Positions 56,401-64,000 of a stretch of DNA of 64,000 bases are shown here, in pieces. Location: assembly GCA_022823625.1 (NCBI GenBank), contig JAJEHQ010000001.1, positions 1-64,000 of the forward strand. The letters are read 5' to 3'. This DNA comes from Gammaproteobacteria bacterium. GTDB lineage: Bacteria; Pseudomonadota; Gammaproteobacteria; Arenicellales; JAJDZL01. The position numbers and the translations under genes were made by a program. The notes below the pieces were generated by a model. It was not told the origin of the DNA, made no database searches, and saw only the letters and a list, made by a program, of their open reading frames with translations. Position 1 is the first letter of the stretch. Each line of letters opens with the position of its first letter.

Positions 56401-57123
56401 GACGTAGTGTCGAAGAACCGGAGAGAGGTAAGCATCGACGACTGTCGTGTCTCCTCTTCCAATAAGTTTCATTAATGGGCTGACTTCATGTGAAGTCGAA
56501 ATTTGGGTAAAGCCGATCTGACGGGCGATGTCAGCGACTTCTTTTTCATGTTGGTGGAATCGGTAACCGTGGAGAAATACAATGGCGCATGCCCGAATTC
56601 CATGGTCATGTACCGCTTTGAGGATTGTGTATACGGCATCGTGGTCCAATTCAACCAGCACATCACCTGAAACACTGTGCCGCTGATCAATTTCGATTAC
56701 CTGCTCATACAGCAGGTCCGGCAGTTTGATATGTCGGGCAAAGAGTTCGGGTCGAGTTTGATAACCAATTCTCAGGGCATCCTTGAAACCTCTAGTTGTG
56801 ACCAGAACGCAACGTTCCCCAGTTCGCTCAAGAAGGGAGTTTGTTGCGACGGTCGTTCCCATCTTGACGGAAGTGACCAGATCAGAACTGATGGATTCAC
56901 CATTTAGGTTTAAAAAATCTCGGATTCCCTGAATTGCGGCATCCTGATAGTGCTCGGGGTTTTCAGACAGCAACTTGTGCGTGTGCAATTGACCGTCCGG
57001 ATCAACGGCAACGATGTCGGTGAACGTGCCTCCTCGATCGATCCAGAATTGCCAGCGGTTGGGGGTAATATGCACCATCAGAATGTATGACTTTGTGTCC
57101 GGGTTGCCCTGATAAATTGGCAC
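53467..57123 (-). CDS. 5-oxoprolinase / hydantoinase A-B fusion
   Basis: About 1200 residues combining HyuA (ATP-binding, residues about 10-690) and HyuB (about 715 to the end), as in eukaryotic-type 5-oxoprolinase. HyuA begins 'WQFWIDRGGTFTDIVAVDPDG' and has 'IIAFDMGGTSTDVSHYAGE' and 'CSFGGAGGQHSCLVADALG'. HyuB has 'NAPHMPVHLGSMSESV', 'NNPYNGGTHLPDITVITPVF', 'SRGHHADVGGITPGSMP' and 'RHNSGGRGRQRGGNG'. It hydrolyses 5-oxoproline (or a hydantoin) with ATP. The ORF track uses GTG 57123; ATG 57078 (MVHITPNRWQFWIDRGG) fits the family start better. It stands alone between aceA and ampD. Confidence 0.93.
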   Translation of the reverse strand: MPIYQGNPDTKSYILMVHITPNRWQFWIDRGGTFTDIVAVDPDGQLHTHKLLSENPEHYQDAAIQGIRDFLNLNGESISSDLVTSVKMGTTVATNSLLERTGERCVLVTTRGFKDALRIGYQTRPELFARHIKLPDLLYEQVIEIDQRHSVSGDVLVELDHDAVYTILKAVHDHGIRACAIVFLHGYRFHQHEKEVADIARQIGFTQISTSHEVSPLMKLIGRGDTTVVDAYLSPVLRHYVNQIASELHGVRLMFMQSNGGLTDARQFQGKDSILSGPAGGVVGAVETSKLADFNKIIAFDMGGTSTDVSHYAGEYERAYDTFVAGVRIRSPIMRIHTVAAGGGSILKFDGLKYRVGPESAGANPGPACYRRNGPLTITDCNLILGKLQPEFFPHIFGPNGNQPLDLETVENQFSELADSIRLQTGDDRTAHGVAEGFLKIAVDNMANAIKKISVQRGYDITEYTLCSFGGAGGQHSCLVADALGIETVFIHPYAGVLSAYGIGLADVRVIHEEAVEDRLSDQLIAALELRYSALCERATDEVTKQEIEAQNIDLQKRIHVRYEGTDSAVEVASSDCDTIRSQFEESHKQRYGFIMPDKEVMVEAISVEAIGSTRMHVEDEKQILPRSSPLKSSGTAQMYYSGSFHESNVYVREALHPGDTVVGPAIIIESTGTTIVEQDWALETTRHNHLILRRIAPRPKQKVVGTDADPVMLEVFNNLFMSIAEQMGASLENSAYSVNIKERLDFSCAIFDAQGDLVANAPHMPVHLGSMSESVHIVIRNRKGSMKPGDSYILNNPYNGGTHLPDITVITPVFEQIEGKILFYVASRGHHADVGGITPGSMPPDSHVIEEEGVLIDDVQLIDQGRFLESEIRDVLLGAQYPVRNIEQNLADIKAQVAANEKGVQELRTMVNHFGLDVVIAYMQHVQDNAEGAVKNVLKALRDGHFRYEMDDGSAIEVTISVDQENQSAVVDFTGTSSQRENNFNAPSSVARAAVMYVFRTLVEDVIPMNEGCLKPIKIIIPDGCMLKPVYPAAVVAGNVETSQYITDTLYGALGVMAAAQGTMNNLTFGNEKYQYYETICGGSGAGPDFDGADAVHTHMTNAKLTDPEILEWRFPIRLESFEIRHNSGGRGRQRGGNGAIRKLRFLEPMTAAILSGHRIIPPYGVDGGESGQTGRNYVIRADGSVEKLGSTDRTEMNSDDVFVVETPGGGAFGKSN

Positions 57124-57280
57124 TGATTATAGACAAGAACGTCAATTCGAATTGGAGGCCACATGTCTCTGAGGCCAACCGTCTATTAGCGGTCAGTCGG
57201 TTTCATTTGAAATCTGGAACTGTCATTGAATCCCCGTAAATACAATGAAATAAAATCAGGAAAATATTCTTGGATAAGCG

Positions 57281-57817
57281 ATGAAACTGGACCGCAGCAG
57301 TCAACTGATCAAAGGTATTCAACAGGTCAGTTCGCCAAACTTTGACGATCGTCCCTTGGGTGTGGATCCCGAGGTGATCATTATTCATGCCATTAGCTTG
57401 CCGCCTGGAATTTACGGTGGAAATTACATTGAAGCTCTCTTCTGTAACACGCTCAATCATCAGGTTCATGATTATTTTGCCCATCTGGAAGGATTAAGGG
57501 TTTCTTCTCACTTCCTCATACGAAGAAATGGAAGCGTTGTTCAATTCGTCCCGCTAGACAAGCGAGCCTGGCATGCCGGAGTATCTCAGTGTCTGGGCAG
57601 AGATCGCGTGAATGACTTTTCGATTGGAATTGAGCTTGAAGGGTGTGATGAAGACCGATTTGAACAGGGTCAGTATGAATCACTTGATATGCTTATCGAA
57701 TTGCTGCTTCAGGAGTATCCAAAAATTGATCGCACTCGCATATTCGGGCATTCGGAAATTGCTCCGGGCAGGAAGACCGACCCAGGGCCGCATTTTGACT
57801 GGTCTAGGGTGCGCTAA
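57281..57817 (+). CDS. ampD: 1,6-anhydro-N-acetylmuramyl-L-alanine amidase
   Basis: A 178-residue cytoplasmic amidase for recycling anhydromuropeptides. Zinc ligands fit His36 (VIIIHAISL), His157 (GHSEIAPGRK) and Asp167 (TDPGPHFDW); the catalytic glutamate is in IGIELEGCD. Other AmpD marks are 'LPPGIYGGNYIEALF', 'VSSHFLIRRNGSVVQFV' and 'RAWHAGVS'. There is no signal peptide, as expected of AmpD rather than AmiD. It is convergent with the cobalamin adenosyltransferase gene, overlapping by four bases. No ampE follows. Confidence 0.95.
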   Translation: MKLDRSSQLIKGIQQVSSPNFDDRPLGVDPEVIIIHAISLPPGIYGGNYIEALFCNTLNHQVHDYFAHLEGLRVSSHFLIRRNGSVVQFVPLDKRAWHAGVSQCLGRDRVNDFSIGIELEGCDEDRFEQGQYESLDMLIELLLQEYPKIDRTRIFGHSEIAPGRKTDPGPHFDWSRVR

Positions 57818-58413
57818 TCAGCCAAGCTATTCGTTTTGCCTTGTTTGTTTCGTTTGAATTTTTTCCGCGTCCTGTCGTGTCTCCATAGAACGTCAGATCC
57901 GCCAGCGTTCTTGTTGAGGTAGCGTGCTACGACAAAAAGAAGATCAGAGAGGCGGTTGAGATACTGTCTAGAGACATCTGATACATCTTCGTTTCGGGCG
58001 AGAGTGTGGACTCTGCGTTCAGCACGTCGACAAATGCCTCTGGCGCTGTGACAAACTGAAGCAGCCTCTGTCCCACCGGGCAGTATGAACTCCTTAAGCG
58101 GTTCGAGGTTTTCGTTAAATCTGTCAAGCTGAGTTTCTAGTGAATCAACGCGGTCTTGGTCAACCATCCGAAATTCTGGAATACAAATTTCCCCGCCGAT
58201 ATCAAACAATGTGTGCTGAACCTCAAAGAGGCATTGATCAACGTCGTCTGGAATTTCGAGAGCCAGAACTTGACCAATGCAGCTATTGAGTTCATCAATG
58301 GCTCCCAATGCTTCGATGCGGTCGGAATCCTTTGCCGTACGACTGCCGTCCCCAAGTCCAGTTGTGCCATCATCTCCGGTTCTAGTGTAAATTTTTGATA
58401 GCCTATTTCCCAT
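57814..58413 (-). CDS. Cob(I)alamin adenosyltransferase, PduO type
   Basis: A 199-residue trimeric ATP:cob(I)alamin adenosyltransferase. 'KIYTRTGDDGTTGLGDGSR' is the ATP-binding N-terminal signature, with 'RIEALGAIDELNSCIGQ', 'FILPGGTEAASVCHSARGICRRAER' and 'YLNRLSDLLFVVARYLN' for the active site. It makes adenosylcobalamin for B12-dependent mutases or the like. A basic C-terminal tail (RTRKKFKRNKQGK) extends beyond the core. B12 chemistry would also be needed if the MttB-like protein uses a corrinoid partner. Confidence 0.95.
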   Translation of the reverse strand: MGNRLSKIYTRTGDDGTTGLGDGSRTAKDSDRIEALGAIDELNSCIGQVLALEIPDDVDQCLFEVQHTLFDIGGEICIPEFRMVDQDRVDSLETQLDRFNENLEPLKEFILPGGTEAASVCHSARGICRRAERRVHTLARNEDVSDVSRQYLNRLSDLLFVVARYLNKNAGGSDVLWRHDRTRKKFKRNKQGKTNSLAD

Positions 58414-58742
58414 ATTCTAACTGGTGGTAATTTCGCAAACTTGCGGGTTCAGGTCTAGAATCACCCGTGCTTGAAAGGTGAGTATCGACGAGCGAGACAT
58501 TGAGTGCAAAAGAAATTTTATCTGTGTTGCTTAATCTTAATGAAATTGATTGGTAATCTCGGAAGGAATGTATTCGAGCCGTAGAATTTACGAAATTTGA
58601 TGTCGCTCTTCGATGATCGCTAAAGAAAGTGAGCGATTGTTAGAAGTAACAAATACCGTTGCCTCGGCGATAGTGGCATTTCATTACCACTACGTTCGTC
58701 AAGTGCAGCAATTTCGATTGTCCAATCATACCGCTCATACTA
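58414..58742. other. Intergenic region upstream of the Phd/PIN pair
   Basis: No gene is seen. It contains a hairpin ATCGCT-N10-AGCGAT at about 58616-58637 and the symmetrical element listed next. Confidence 0.45.
58671..58692. promoter_or_regulatory. Candidate antitoxin operator
   Basis: TAGTGG-CATTTCATTA-CCACTA is a palindrome with 6-bp arms, 60 bases before the antitoxin start. A further TAGTGGCTAT half-site lies at 58741-58750, against the start codon. Phd-type antitoxins bind such symmetric sites to repress their own operon; this assignment is inferred from position and symmetry. Confidence 0.4.
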
Positions 58743-58751
58743 GTGGCTATA

Positions 58752-59012
58752 ATGGCTATTATGAAACAAATTGCTGCAAAAGAAGCTAAGAATCGGTTCG
58801 GTCAATTTTTGGATGCCGCTCAGCGTACTCCCGTACAGGTGACAAGAAAAGGCCGTGCAGTCGGTGTGATGATGTCGGTACAACACTACGAAAATCTTCG
58901 TGGTGCAGCTTGGGACCGTCTTCTCGCCACAATGGATAGTATGTCAGACGAAGCTTTCGCAAACGGCCTGACTGATGCTAAACTTGTAACACTCCTGTTG
59001 GATGAAAGTTGA
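58752..59012 (+). CDS. Phd/YefM-type antitoxin
   Basis: About 84-89 residues. The N-terminal 'KQIAAKEAKNRFGQFLDAAQRTPVQVTRKGRAVGVMMSVQHYENL' is the Phd/YefM fold that binds DNA as a dimer. The C-terminal part (AWDRLLATMDSMSDEAF) would wrap the toxin. The start is ATG 58752 or ATG 58761 (MKQIAAKEA); the GTG at 58743 used by the ORF track is unlikely. It overlaps the PIN gene by 11 bases. Confidence 0.88.
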   Translation: MAIMKQIAAKEAKNRFGQFLDAAQRTPVQVTRKGRAVGVMMSVQHYENLRGAAWDRLLATMDSMSDEAFANGLTDAKLVTLLLDES

Positions 59013-59421
59013 GCGAGTTGTTGTCGACACCAATGTCTTGATTAGTGCTGTACTGCGTCCGCAAGGACCGCCTCGTATTGTATTCAATGCTATTCGGTCG
59101 GTGAACGGTGTTCTTGTTTTTTCCCGCGAAACCTACATCGAACTTCACGACAGACTGTTTCGTTCAAAATTTGACCGATATGTCACCCGTAATATACGGG
59201 CAGTCTGGCTAACGCAACTCTTAGAAGTTTCCGAATTGGTATCGATCACAGGCGCCCGTATGGGATGTCGGGACCCGGACGACGACAAATTGCTCGAAAC
59301 AGCTTTGATTGGTGACGCTGCCTACCTGATTACAGGAGATCAAGACCTTTTGACGATGGCATCCCACCAACGATTTGAGATATTGACGCCCAATGCATTT
59401 ATCGAACGTCTTGCAGAATGA
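59002..59421 (+). CDS. PIN-domain toxin (COG1569 type)
   Basis: A 139-residue PIN nuclease of the 'putative toxin-antitoxin system toxin component' family. 'VVVDTNVLISAVLRPQGPPRIVF' holds the first acidic residue (Asp9), 'RDPDDDKLLETALIGDAAYLITGDQDLL' the others. This family is normally paired with Phd-like antitoxins, as here. It probably cleaves RNA. It is the second toxin-antitoxin module within 9 kb and is unrelated in antitoxin type to the VapBC-like pair. Confidence 0.9.
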   Translation: MKVERVVVDTNVLISAVLRPQGPPRIVFNAIRSVNGVLVFSRETYIELHDRLFRSKFDRYVTRNIRAVWLTQLLEVSELVSITGARMGCRDPDDDKLLETALIGDAAYLITGDQDLLTMASHQRFEILTPNAFIERLAE

Positions 59422-59834
59422 ACCGGAACAAGCCCACTGCAGATTCTGGAGTGCCAACTGAAATTCCAGCCATTGACGCCAAGAACGATTTCCAATTGCG
59501 GATTAGGGCAGAAAATTGAGTGTGGATTCACTTTGAATTTCATATCACCGAATCAATTTATCCTCGTAATCGGAACAAGATTGGATATATTAACGAGTTG
59601 AGGGAGAGAAAGATCACGATGGGCTGATCAAGCGAGTGGTGCGTTAGTTTTTCGCTTTACAAATTCCTTTCAATAATGACGGGCATTGGATAAATGCCAT
59701 ACGCATATTTTCTTTGACAACTAAATCGTTCGTTGATTTAACTATTTTATTTCTTTTAGCCAATTTCACTATGCCTGGCGTGGGCAATACTTGAGGCGAA
59801 TTACAGATAATCGGTTGCTGGAGAACAAACTACT
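59422..59834. other. Intergenic region with dapA promoter candidate
   Basis: No gene was recognised. It contains a short hairpin GGCATT-GGATA-AATGCC (about 59682-59698). TTGACA at 59714-59719 with a -10-like TAACTA at 59739-59744 (spacer 19) or TTTAAC at 59737-59742 (spacer 17) could be the dapA promoter, leaving a leader of about 85 bases. Confidence 0.45.
59714..59744 (+). promoter_or_regulatory. Candidate promoter of dapA-purC-purL
   Basis: A perfect TTGACA -35 box is followed after 17-19 bases by TTTAAC/TAACTA. Only the -35 is strong; the -10 is approximate. Confidence 0.4.
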
Positions 59835-60710
59835 ATGATTACTGGCAGTATAGTTGCAATAGTCACCCCGATGCACGAAGACGGATCTTTGGATCTGGAT
59901 TCTCTGGCAAAACTTGTTGACCATCATGTTAAACAGGGAACAGATGCTATCGTGTCGGTTGGTACTACAGGAGAATCTGCCACGTTAAGTCACGATGAAC
60001 ATCATACAGTTATCGAAAAAACGATTCAAGCCGCTGCAGGACGCGTCCCCGTAATTGCAGGTACCGGCTCAAATAGCACTGCAGAAGCATTGGAGCTAAC
60101 CAAAATCGCCTTGGAAGTCGGTGCAAATGCTTGTCTTTTGGTAGTGCCTTACTACAACAAGCCCACCCAGGAAGGGTTGTATCAACACTTTAAGCTGATA
60201 GCTGAATCGGTACCGATACCACAGATTCTGTACAACGTTCCAGGTCGAACATCAGTTGACTTGCAAAACAGTACAGCCATACGTCTGAGCCACATCGACA
60301 ATATTATTGGCATTAAGGATGCCACGGCCGACATAGAACGCGGAAAAAAATTGATTGAACAATCGGGTGATGACTTTATTTCATACTCAGGGCAGGACAC
60401 AGCCGCACTTGAACTAATGCTGGTCGGTGGTAAAGGCACAATTTCAGTTACAGCAAACGTTGCACCTAAGCTGATGCATGAGATGTGCACTGCTGCAGTC
60501 TCTGGCGATTCAGAACGGGCACGACAGCTGAATGACAGGCTCAATCCTTTGCACGAGTCGATGTTCATCGAATCGAATCCCATTCCTGCCAAGTGGGGTG
60601 TGTCTCAGCAGGGGTTGATTGAAAACTGCCTGCGTTTGCCACTTGTGCCTCTGACCGAAGGGGCTCAGAGCTCCGTACGTGCAGCGATGATTGGTGCAGG
60701 CGTACTGTAA
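59835..60710 (+). CDS. dapA: 4-hydroxy-tetrahydrodipicolinate synthase
   Basis: A 291-residue TIM-barrel aldolase of lysine/diaminopimelate synthesis, condensing pyruvate with aspartate semialdehyde. The Schiff-base Lys161 (GIKDATADIERG), Tyr133 (ILYNVPGRTS) and the Thr44-Thr45 pair (VGTTGESATLS) are all in place. ATG at 59835. purC follows after about 50 bases; the dapA-purC neighbourhood (often with bamC between) is characteristic of Gammaproteobacteria. Here bamC is absent between the two. Confidence 0.97.
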   Translation: MITGSIVAIVTPMHEDGSLDLDSLAKLVDHHVKQGTDAIVSVGTTGESATLSHDEHHTVIEKTIQAAAGRVPVIAGTGSNSTAEALELTKIALEVGANACLLVVPYYNKPTQEGLYQHFKLIAESVPIPQILYNVPGRTSVDLQNSTAIRLSHIDNIIGIKDATADIERGKKLIEQSGDDFISYSGQDTAALELMLVGGKGTISVTANVAPKLMHEMCTAAVSGDSERARQLNDRLNPLHESMFIESNPIPAKWGVSQQGLIENCLRLPLVPLTEGAQSSVRAAMIGAGVL

Positions 60711-60763
60711 TCGGCTTAATTACATTTCTCAATTAAATTTTTAACTTTTTGCGGGAGTTCAAT

Positions 60764-61477
60764 ATGAATCAGAGTACCTTGATGTACTCCGGTAAGGCGA
60801 AGTCTATATTTTCGACTGACGATAACAACACTTTACTGATGGAGTTCAGGGATGACACATCAGCATTTGATGGGTTGAAAACCGAAGCCTTGAGTCGTAA
60901 AGGGCTGGTAAATAACCATTTCAATGCGTTTATCATGCAAAAGTTGGATGATGCGGGTGTCAAAACTCATTTCATAGAGATGATTGACGACACGAAGTCC
61001 CTGGTCCGACATCTGGATATGATTCCAGTGGAATGTGTTGTCAGAAATATTGCAACTGGCTCCATATGCAGAAGGTTGGGTGTGCAGGATGGAATGCAAC
61101 TCGAAACTCCCACATTTGAGTTCTTTCTCAAGAATGACGAACTTCACGACCCCATGATTAATGAGTATCACATTCGATCTTTTAACTGGGCTACAGATGA
61201 AGAAATTCAGGTCATGACCGAGCTGACATTTGCAACGAATTCAGTTTTAGTCCCGCTGTTTCGAGAAGCAAACATTATTCTGGTAGACTTCAAACTCGAA
61301 TTCGGACGCTATCAGAATGAACTGCTGCTTGGCGATGAATTCACACCGGATGGGTGTCGTTTGTGGGATGCTGATACTCGAGAGAAACTCGACAAAGACC
61401 GCTATCGACAGGACCTCGGCAATGTAGTCGAATCCTACGAAATTGCCGCTCGGCGCTTGGGAATTTCTACCATTTGA
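60764..61477 (+). CDS. purC: SAICAR synthase
   Basis: About 237 residues, the bacterial length for phosphoribosylaminoimidazole-succinocarboxamide synthase. 'LMYSGKAKSIFSTDD' is the ATP-loop start, with 'FRDDTSAFDG', 'VVRNIATGSICRRLG', 'LVDFKLEFGRY' and 'LGDEFTPDGCRLWD' as family signatures. The ORF track begins at TTG 60749; ATG 60764 has GGGAG seven bases upstream and is preferred. It is upstream of purL, the next purine gene, on the same strand. Confidence 0.97.
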   Translation: MNQSTLMYSGKAKSIFSTDDNNTLLMEFRDDTSAFDGLKTEALSRKGLVNNHFNAFIMQKLDDAGVKTHFIEMIDDTKSLVRHLDMIPVECVVRNIATGSICRRLGVQDGMQLETPTFEFFLKNDELHDPMINEYHIRSFNWATDEEIQVMTELTFATNSVLVPLFREANIILVDFKLEFGRYQNELLLGDEFTPDGCRLWDADTREKLDKDRYRQDLGNVVESYEIAARRLGISTI

Positions 61478-61557
61478 ACATCTTCAATTCGGCCAATGGG
61501 AACCTGATCGATAGTGAATTATCGAATAGTTGCCTGACATTCGAATTCTCCTGAATC

Positions 61558-64000
61558 ATGCAGAACGCCGGTGGCGACCTTCAGATTTTGTGTGCTAGAG
61601 GTGCACCGGCGTTATCAAATTTCAAACTAAGTCAGCTCCAAAACAACATTGACGAATCGGCTGATTTTGGCCTGCAATCCCTGCAATCCAGATTCTGTTA
61701 CTTTCTATCAACTGAATTTCAATCTGGACTCCAGAATCAGATCGATGATATTCTCGATTTGGTTGACGCAGAGTTAATCCAAAAAAACGCTCTCTTTTCT
61801 GAGAATTCAATTCTTGTATTACCGCGCTTAGGTACAACCTCTCCTTGGAGTACTAAAGCGACCGAAATTCTTCACCGTTGTGGATTTATCGGGGTTGAAC
61901 GTATTGAACGAGGGGTCGTTTGGAACTTTCAAACTGACCAGGACTTGAAAGATACCCAGAGACGTCAGTTTGAATTGTTGCTGATGGATCGAATGACGGA
62001 GTCTGTGATATTCAATGCAGATCAGATACAGCTGATATTCAAGCCTAGCAGCCGCAAGCGGACCACTACTATCAATGTGATGACCGATGGAGTTGCAGCA
62101 CTGCGTTCAGCGAATCGGAAGATGGGATTGGCACTATCTGAACTAGAACTTGAATATCTCAATCATTGGTGTGTAAAGGAGGGCAGAAACCCAACTGAAA
62201 CCGAGTTAATGATGTTCTCCCAAGTCAATTCAGAGCACTGTCGACACAAAATATTCAATTCCAGTTGGAATTTCGATGGAGTCGAGCATCGTGAATCAAT
62301 GTTTTCGATGATTCGAGAAACACACCGTCGCTCTCCTAGTGGTACATTGGTTGCCTATAAGGATAACGCGGCAGTAATTGAAGGGAGAAAGGCCAAACCA
62401 TTTGCTCCAATTGGCTCTGATCGCGAGTATCAGTATTTGCCGGAAGAGCCTGCTCATATTGTTTTCAAAGCCGAAACCCACAATCATCCAACAGCAATTT
62501 CGCCATTTCCCGGAGCAGCGACAGGGGCAGGGGGTGAAATCCGCGATGAAGGTGCAACAGGAATTGGCAGCAAACCCAAAGCTGGAATTTGTGGATTTTC
62601 TGTATCTCACCTTAGAATCCCCGGGAATCGACAGATTTGGGAGTCTTCCGAGTGTCGGCCATCGCGAATTGCATCACCTTTACAAATCATGCTGGAAGGA
62701 CCAATTGGCGCCGCTTCATTCAACAATGAATTTGGCAGACCGAACATCGGTGGTTATTTCAGAACATTTGAAATGGCAGGTGATGATCCTAGAACTCGCT
62801 ATGGGTATCACAAACCAATTATGTTCGCTGGGGGTATTGGCAATATTCGACCGCAGCACATTGAAAAGAAAAAACTCAATGAAGGCGATGTTCTCGTGGT
62901 GATTGGTGGTCCTGCTATGCTTATCGGATTGGGTGGCGGTGCGGCATCCAGTCTGGGGCAGGGTAGTTCCGATGAGGGGTTGGATTTCGCTTCTGTACAA
63001 CGGAGCAACCCTGAAATGCAGCGCAGATGTCAAGAAATTATTGACCGTTGTCGTGAATTGGGAGATTCAAATCCTATTCTTTCAATACATGACGTCGGAG
63101 CTGGAGGACTTTCAAACGCGGTGCCTGAAATTGTGCATGCTGCTGGCCGCGGCGCTGATATTCGGTTGCACGACATTCCGGTTGATGATGTCGGAATGTC
63201 TCCGATGGAAATCTGGTGCAATGAATCTCAGGAACGTTACGTGTTGGCGATCAAAAATTCAGAGCTTGATTGCTTCTCTGAAATTTGCCGGCGGGAAAAC
63301 TGTCCGTGGCAGGTTATTGGTGAAGTTCTATCGAGTGACAGATTTTTGCTTAGAAGCGGTGAAGAAGTGTCTTCAGCTGTCGATGTGAGCCTTGATTTTC
63401 TATTGGGCGATATTCAACAACCAATACGGAAAGATGTGACCAATAAACGACTGGATACACTGTTAGAACCTAATGTTTCAAATTTTAAAGACTGCGTTGA
63501 GCGAACATTACGGTTTCCAGCCGTTGCAGACAAGACCTTTTTGATCACGATTGGTGACCGAACCGTTTCGGGCTTGGTTCATCGCGATCAGATGGTAGGC
63601 CCCTGGCAGGTTCCTGTTGCTGATGCTTCAGTCACGATTGCGGGTTACCAAACATATACCGGCGAGGTGATGGCGGTTGGGGAGCGATCGCCAATTGCTG
63701 TCTTGGATGAAGCTGTCAGTGTCAGAATGGCCGTAGGTGAGGCTTTGACAAATCTCAGGTCAGCTGGTGTTGCCTCACTTTCGGATGTGAAGATATGTGC
63801 AAACTGGATGGCTTCTGCTGGTATTGAAGGAGAATGCTCCTCGCTGTACAAAGCGGTAAAGAGCGTGGCACTTGAATTCTGCGTCAATTTGGGGCTATCG
63901 ATTCCGGTTGGAAAGGACTCACTATCGATGATGACCGAGTGGGTGGAGTCAGATGGTGAAAACTACCAGGTTTACTCTCCAATTTCGCTGGTAGCTAGCG
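61558..64000 (+). CDS. purL: Phosphoribosylformylglycinamidine synthase (partial, runs off window)
   Basis: From ATG 61558 the frame stays open to the window edge (814 codons), so the ORF track, which needs a stop, omits it. The N-terminus 'LCARGAPALSNFKLSQL' and size identify the large gamma-type PurL (about 1290 residues with C-terminal glutaminase). 'MFSQVNSEHCRHKIFNS', 'FKAETHNHPTAISPFPGAATG', 'GGEIRDEGATGIGSKPKAG', 'ILSIHDVGAGGLSNAVPE' and 'IPVGKDSLSMMTEW' are the ATP and FGAR-site motifs. It forms FGAM from FGAR, glutamine and ATP in purine synthesis. The window covers roughly the first 60%; the amidotransferase domain is missing only because of the cut. Confidence 0.97.
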   Translation, partial: MQNAGGDLQILCARGAPALSNFKLSQLQNNIDESADFGLQSLQSRFCYFLSTEFQSGLQNQIDDILDLVDAELIQKNALFSENSILVLPRLGTTSPWSTKATEILHRCGFIGVERIERGVVWNFQTDQDLKDTQRRQFELLLMDRMTESVIFNADQIQLIFKPSSRKRTTTINVMTDGVAALRSANRKMGLALSELELEYLNHWCVKEGRNPTETELMMFSQVNSEHCRHKIFNSSWNFDGVEHRESMFSMIRETHRRSPSGTLVAYKDNAAVIEGRKAKPFAPIGSDREYQYLPEEPAHIVFKAETHNHPTAISPFPGAATGAGGEIRDEGATGIGSKPKAGICGFSVSHLRIPGNRQIWESSECRPSRIASPLQIMLEGPIGAASFNNEFGRPNIGGYFRTFEMAGDDPRTRYGYHKPIMFAGGIGNIRPQHIEKKKLNEGDVLVVIGGPAMLIGLGGGAASSLGQGSSDEGLDFASVQRSNPEMQRRCQEIIDRCRELGDSNPILSIHDVGAGGLSNAVPEIVHAAGRGADIRLHDIPVDDVGMSPMEIWCNESQERYVLAIKNSELDCFSEICRRENCPWQVIGEVLSSDRFLLRSGEEVSSAVDVSLDFLLGDIQQPIRKDVTNKRLDTLLEPNVSNFKDCVERTLRFPAVADKTFLITIGDRTVSGLVHRDQMVGPWQVPVADASVTIAGYQTYTGEVMAVGERSPIAVLDEAVSVRMAVGEALTNLRSAGVASLSDVKICANWMASAGIEGECSSLYKAVKSVALEFCVNLGLSIPVGKDSLSMMTEWVESDGENYQVYSPISLVAS

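Noticed and set aside
1-64000. CRISPR arrays, rRNA, tRNA, intact transposases or prophage genes
   Set aside because: Scanned by eye in all gaps; no regularly spaced repeats, no cloverleaf with CCA-type end, no transposase or phage structural motifs were recognised. A computed scan could still find a divergent tRNA.

Overview
The window looks like a chromosomal segment of a heterotrophic, probably aerobic gammaproteobacterium with moderate-to-low GC. This rests on aceK (isocitrate dehydrogenase kinase/phosphatase), AmpD, PdxH, the close dapA-purC pair typical of Gammaproteobacteria, and a large single-chain PurL that runs off the right edge. The gene content is dominated by uptake and oxidation of small nitrogen compounds (methylated amines/betaines, polyamines, guanidino compounds, amino acids), as in many marine or host-associated gammaproteobacteria. 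I cannot name the genus. No rRNA, tRNA, CRISPR array or intact insertion sequence was recognised.

Layout. 0.5-8.2 kb: a choline-kinase-like gene, a D-threonine aldolase/D-serine dehydratase-like gene, a LysR regulator, a decayed adhesin remnant, a duplicated 3' fragment of the aldolase gene, an orphan polyamine-type binding protein and a ClC chloride channel with CBS domains. 8.6-10.4 kb: TrpB2 and ArsC. 10.6-21.1 kb: a long tight + strand run (ThDP enzyme, SDR, acyl-CoA dehydrogenase, giant indolepyruvate-ferredoxin-oxidoreductase-like protein, glutaryl-CoA dehydrogenase, semialdehyde dehydrogenase, PdxH), which looks like one 2-oxoacid/acyl-CoA catabolic operon. 21.2-23.6 kb: a dimethylglycine-dehydrogenase-like flavoenzyme. 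24.1-25.6 kb: a Fic AMPylase-type gene flanked by direct repeats. 26-30.2 kb: a potFGHI-type polyamine ABC operon, convergent with a TetR-Rieske oxygenase fusion. 32.5-40.5 kb: LysR, then a peptide/opine-type ABC transporter wrapped around an unusual ureohydrolase. 40.8-45.7 kb (- strand): aceK, an MttB-like methyltransferase and a class III aminotransferase. 45.9-50.0 kb: a second DMGDH-like flavoenzyme with etfBA. 50-53.3 kb: gene remnants, a VapBC-like pair and aceA. 53.5-57.1 kb: fused 5-oxoprolinase/hydantoinase. 57.3-64 kb: ampD, cobalamin adenosyltransferase, a Phd/PIN toxin-antitoxin pair, dapA, purC, partial purL.

How it fits together. Methyl and amine groups would be removed by MttB-like, DMGDH-like and Rieske enzymes. 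DMGDH-type electrons would enter the chain through EtfAB. C2 units would be saved by the glyoxylate bypass (AceA, controlled by AceK). Polyamines and guanidino compounds would enter through two ABC systems and be processed by the ureohydrolase, aminotransferase and semialdehyde dehydrogenase. These links are inferred from gene families and proximity.

The most unusual items are the one-chain TetR regulator/Rieske oxygenase; the Fic gene bracketed by two 25-bp direct repeats of identical geometry; the 183-bp direct repeat flanking a 2.2-kb block with a LysR gene and an adhesin relic; the ClC protein lacking both proton-coupling glutamates; the ureohydrolase lacking a canonical metal-ligand histidine; and several decayed genes that the ORF track misses.
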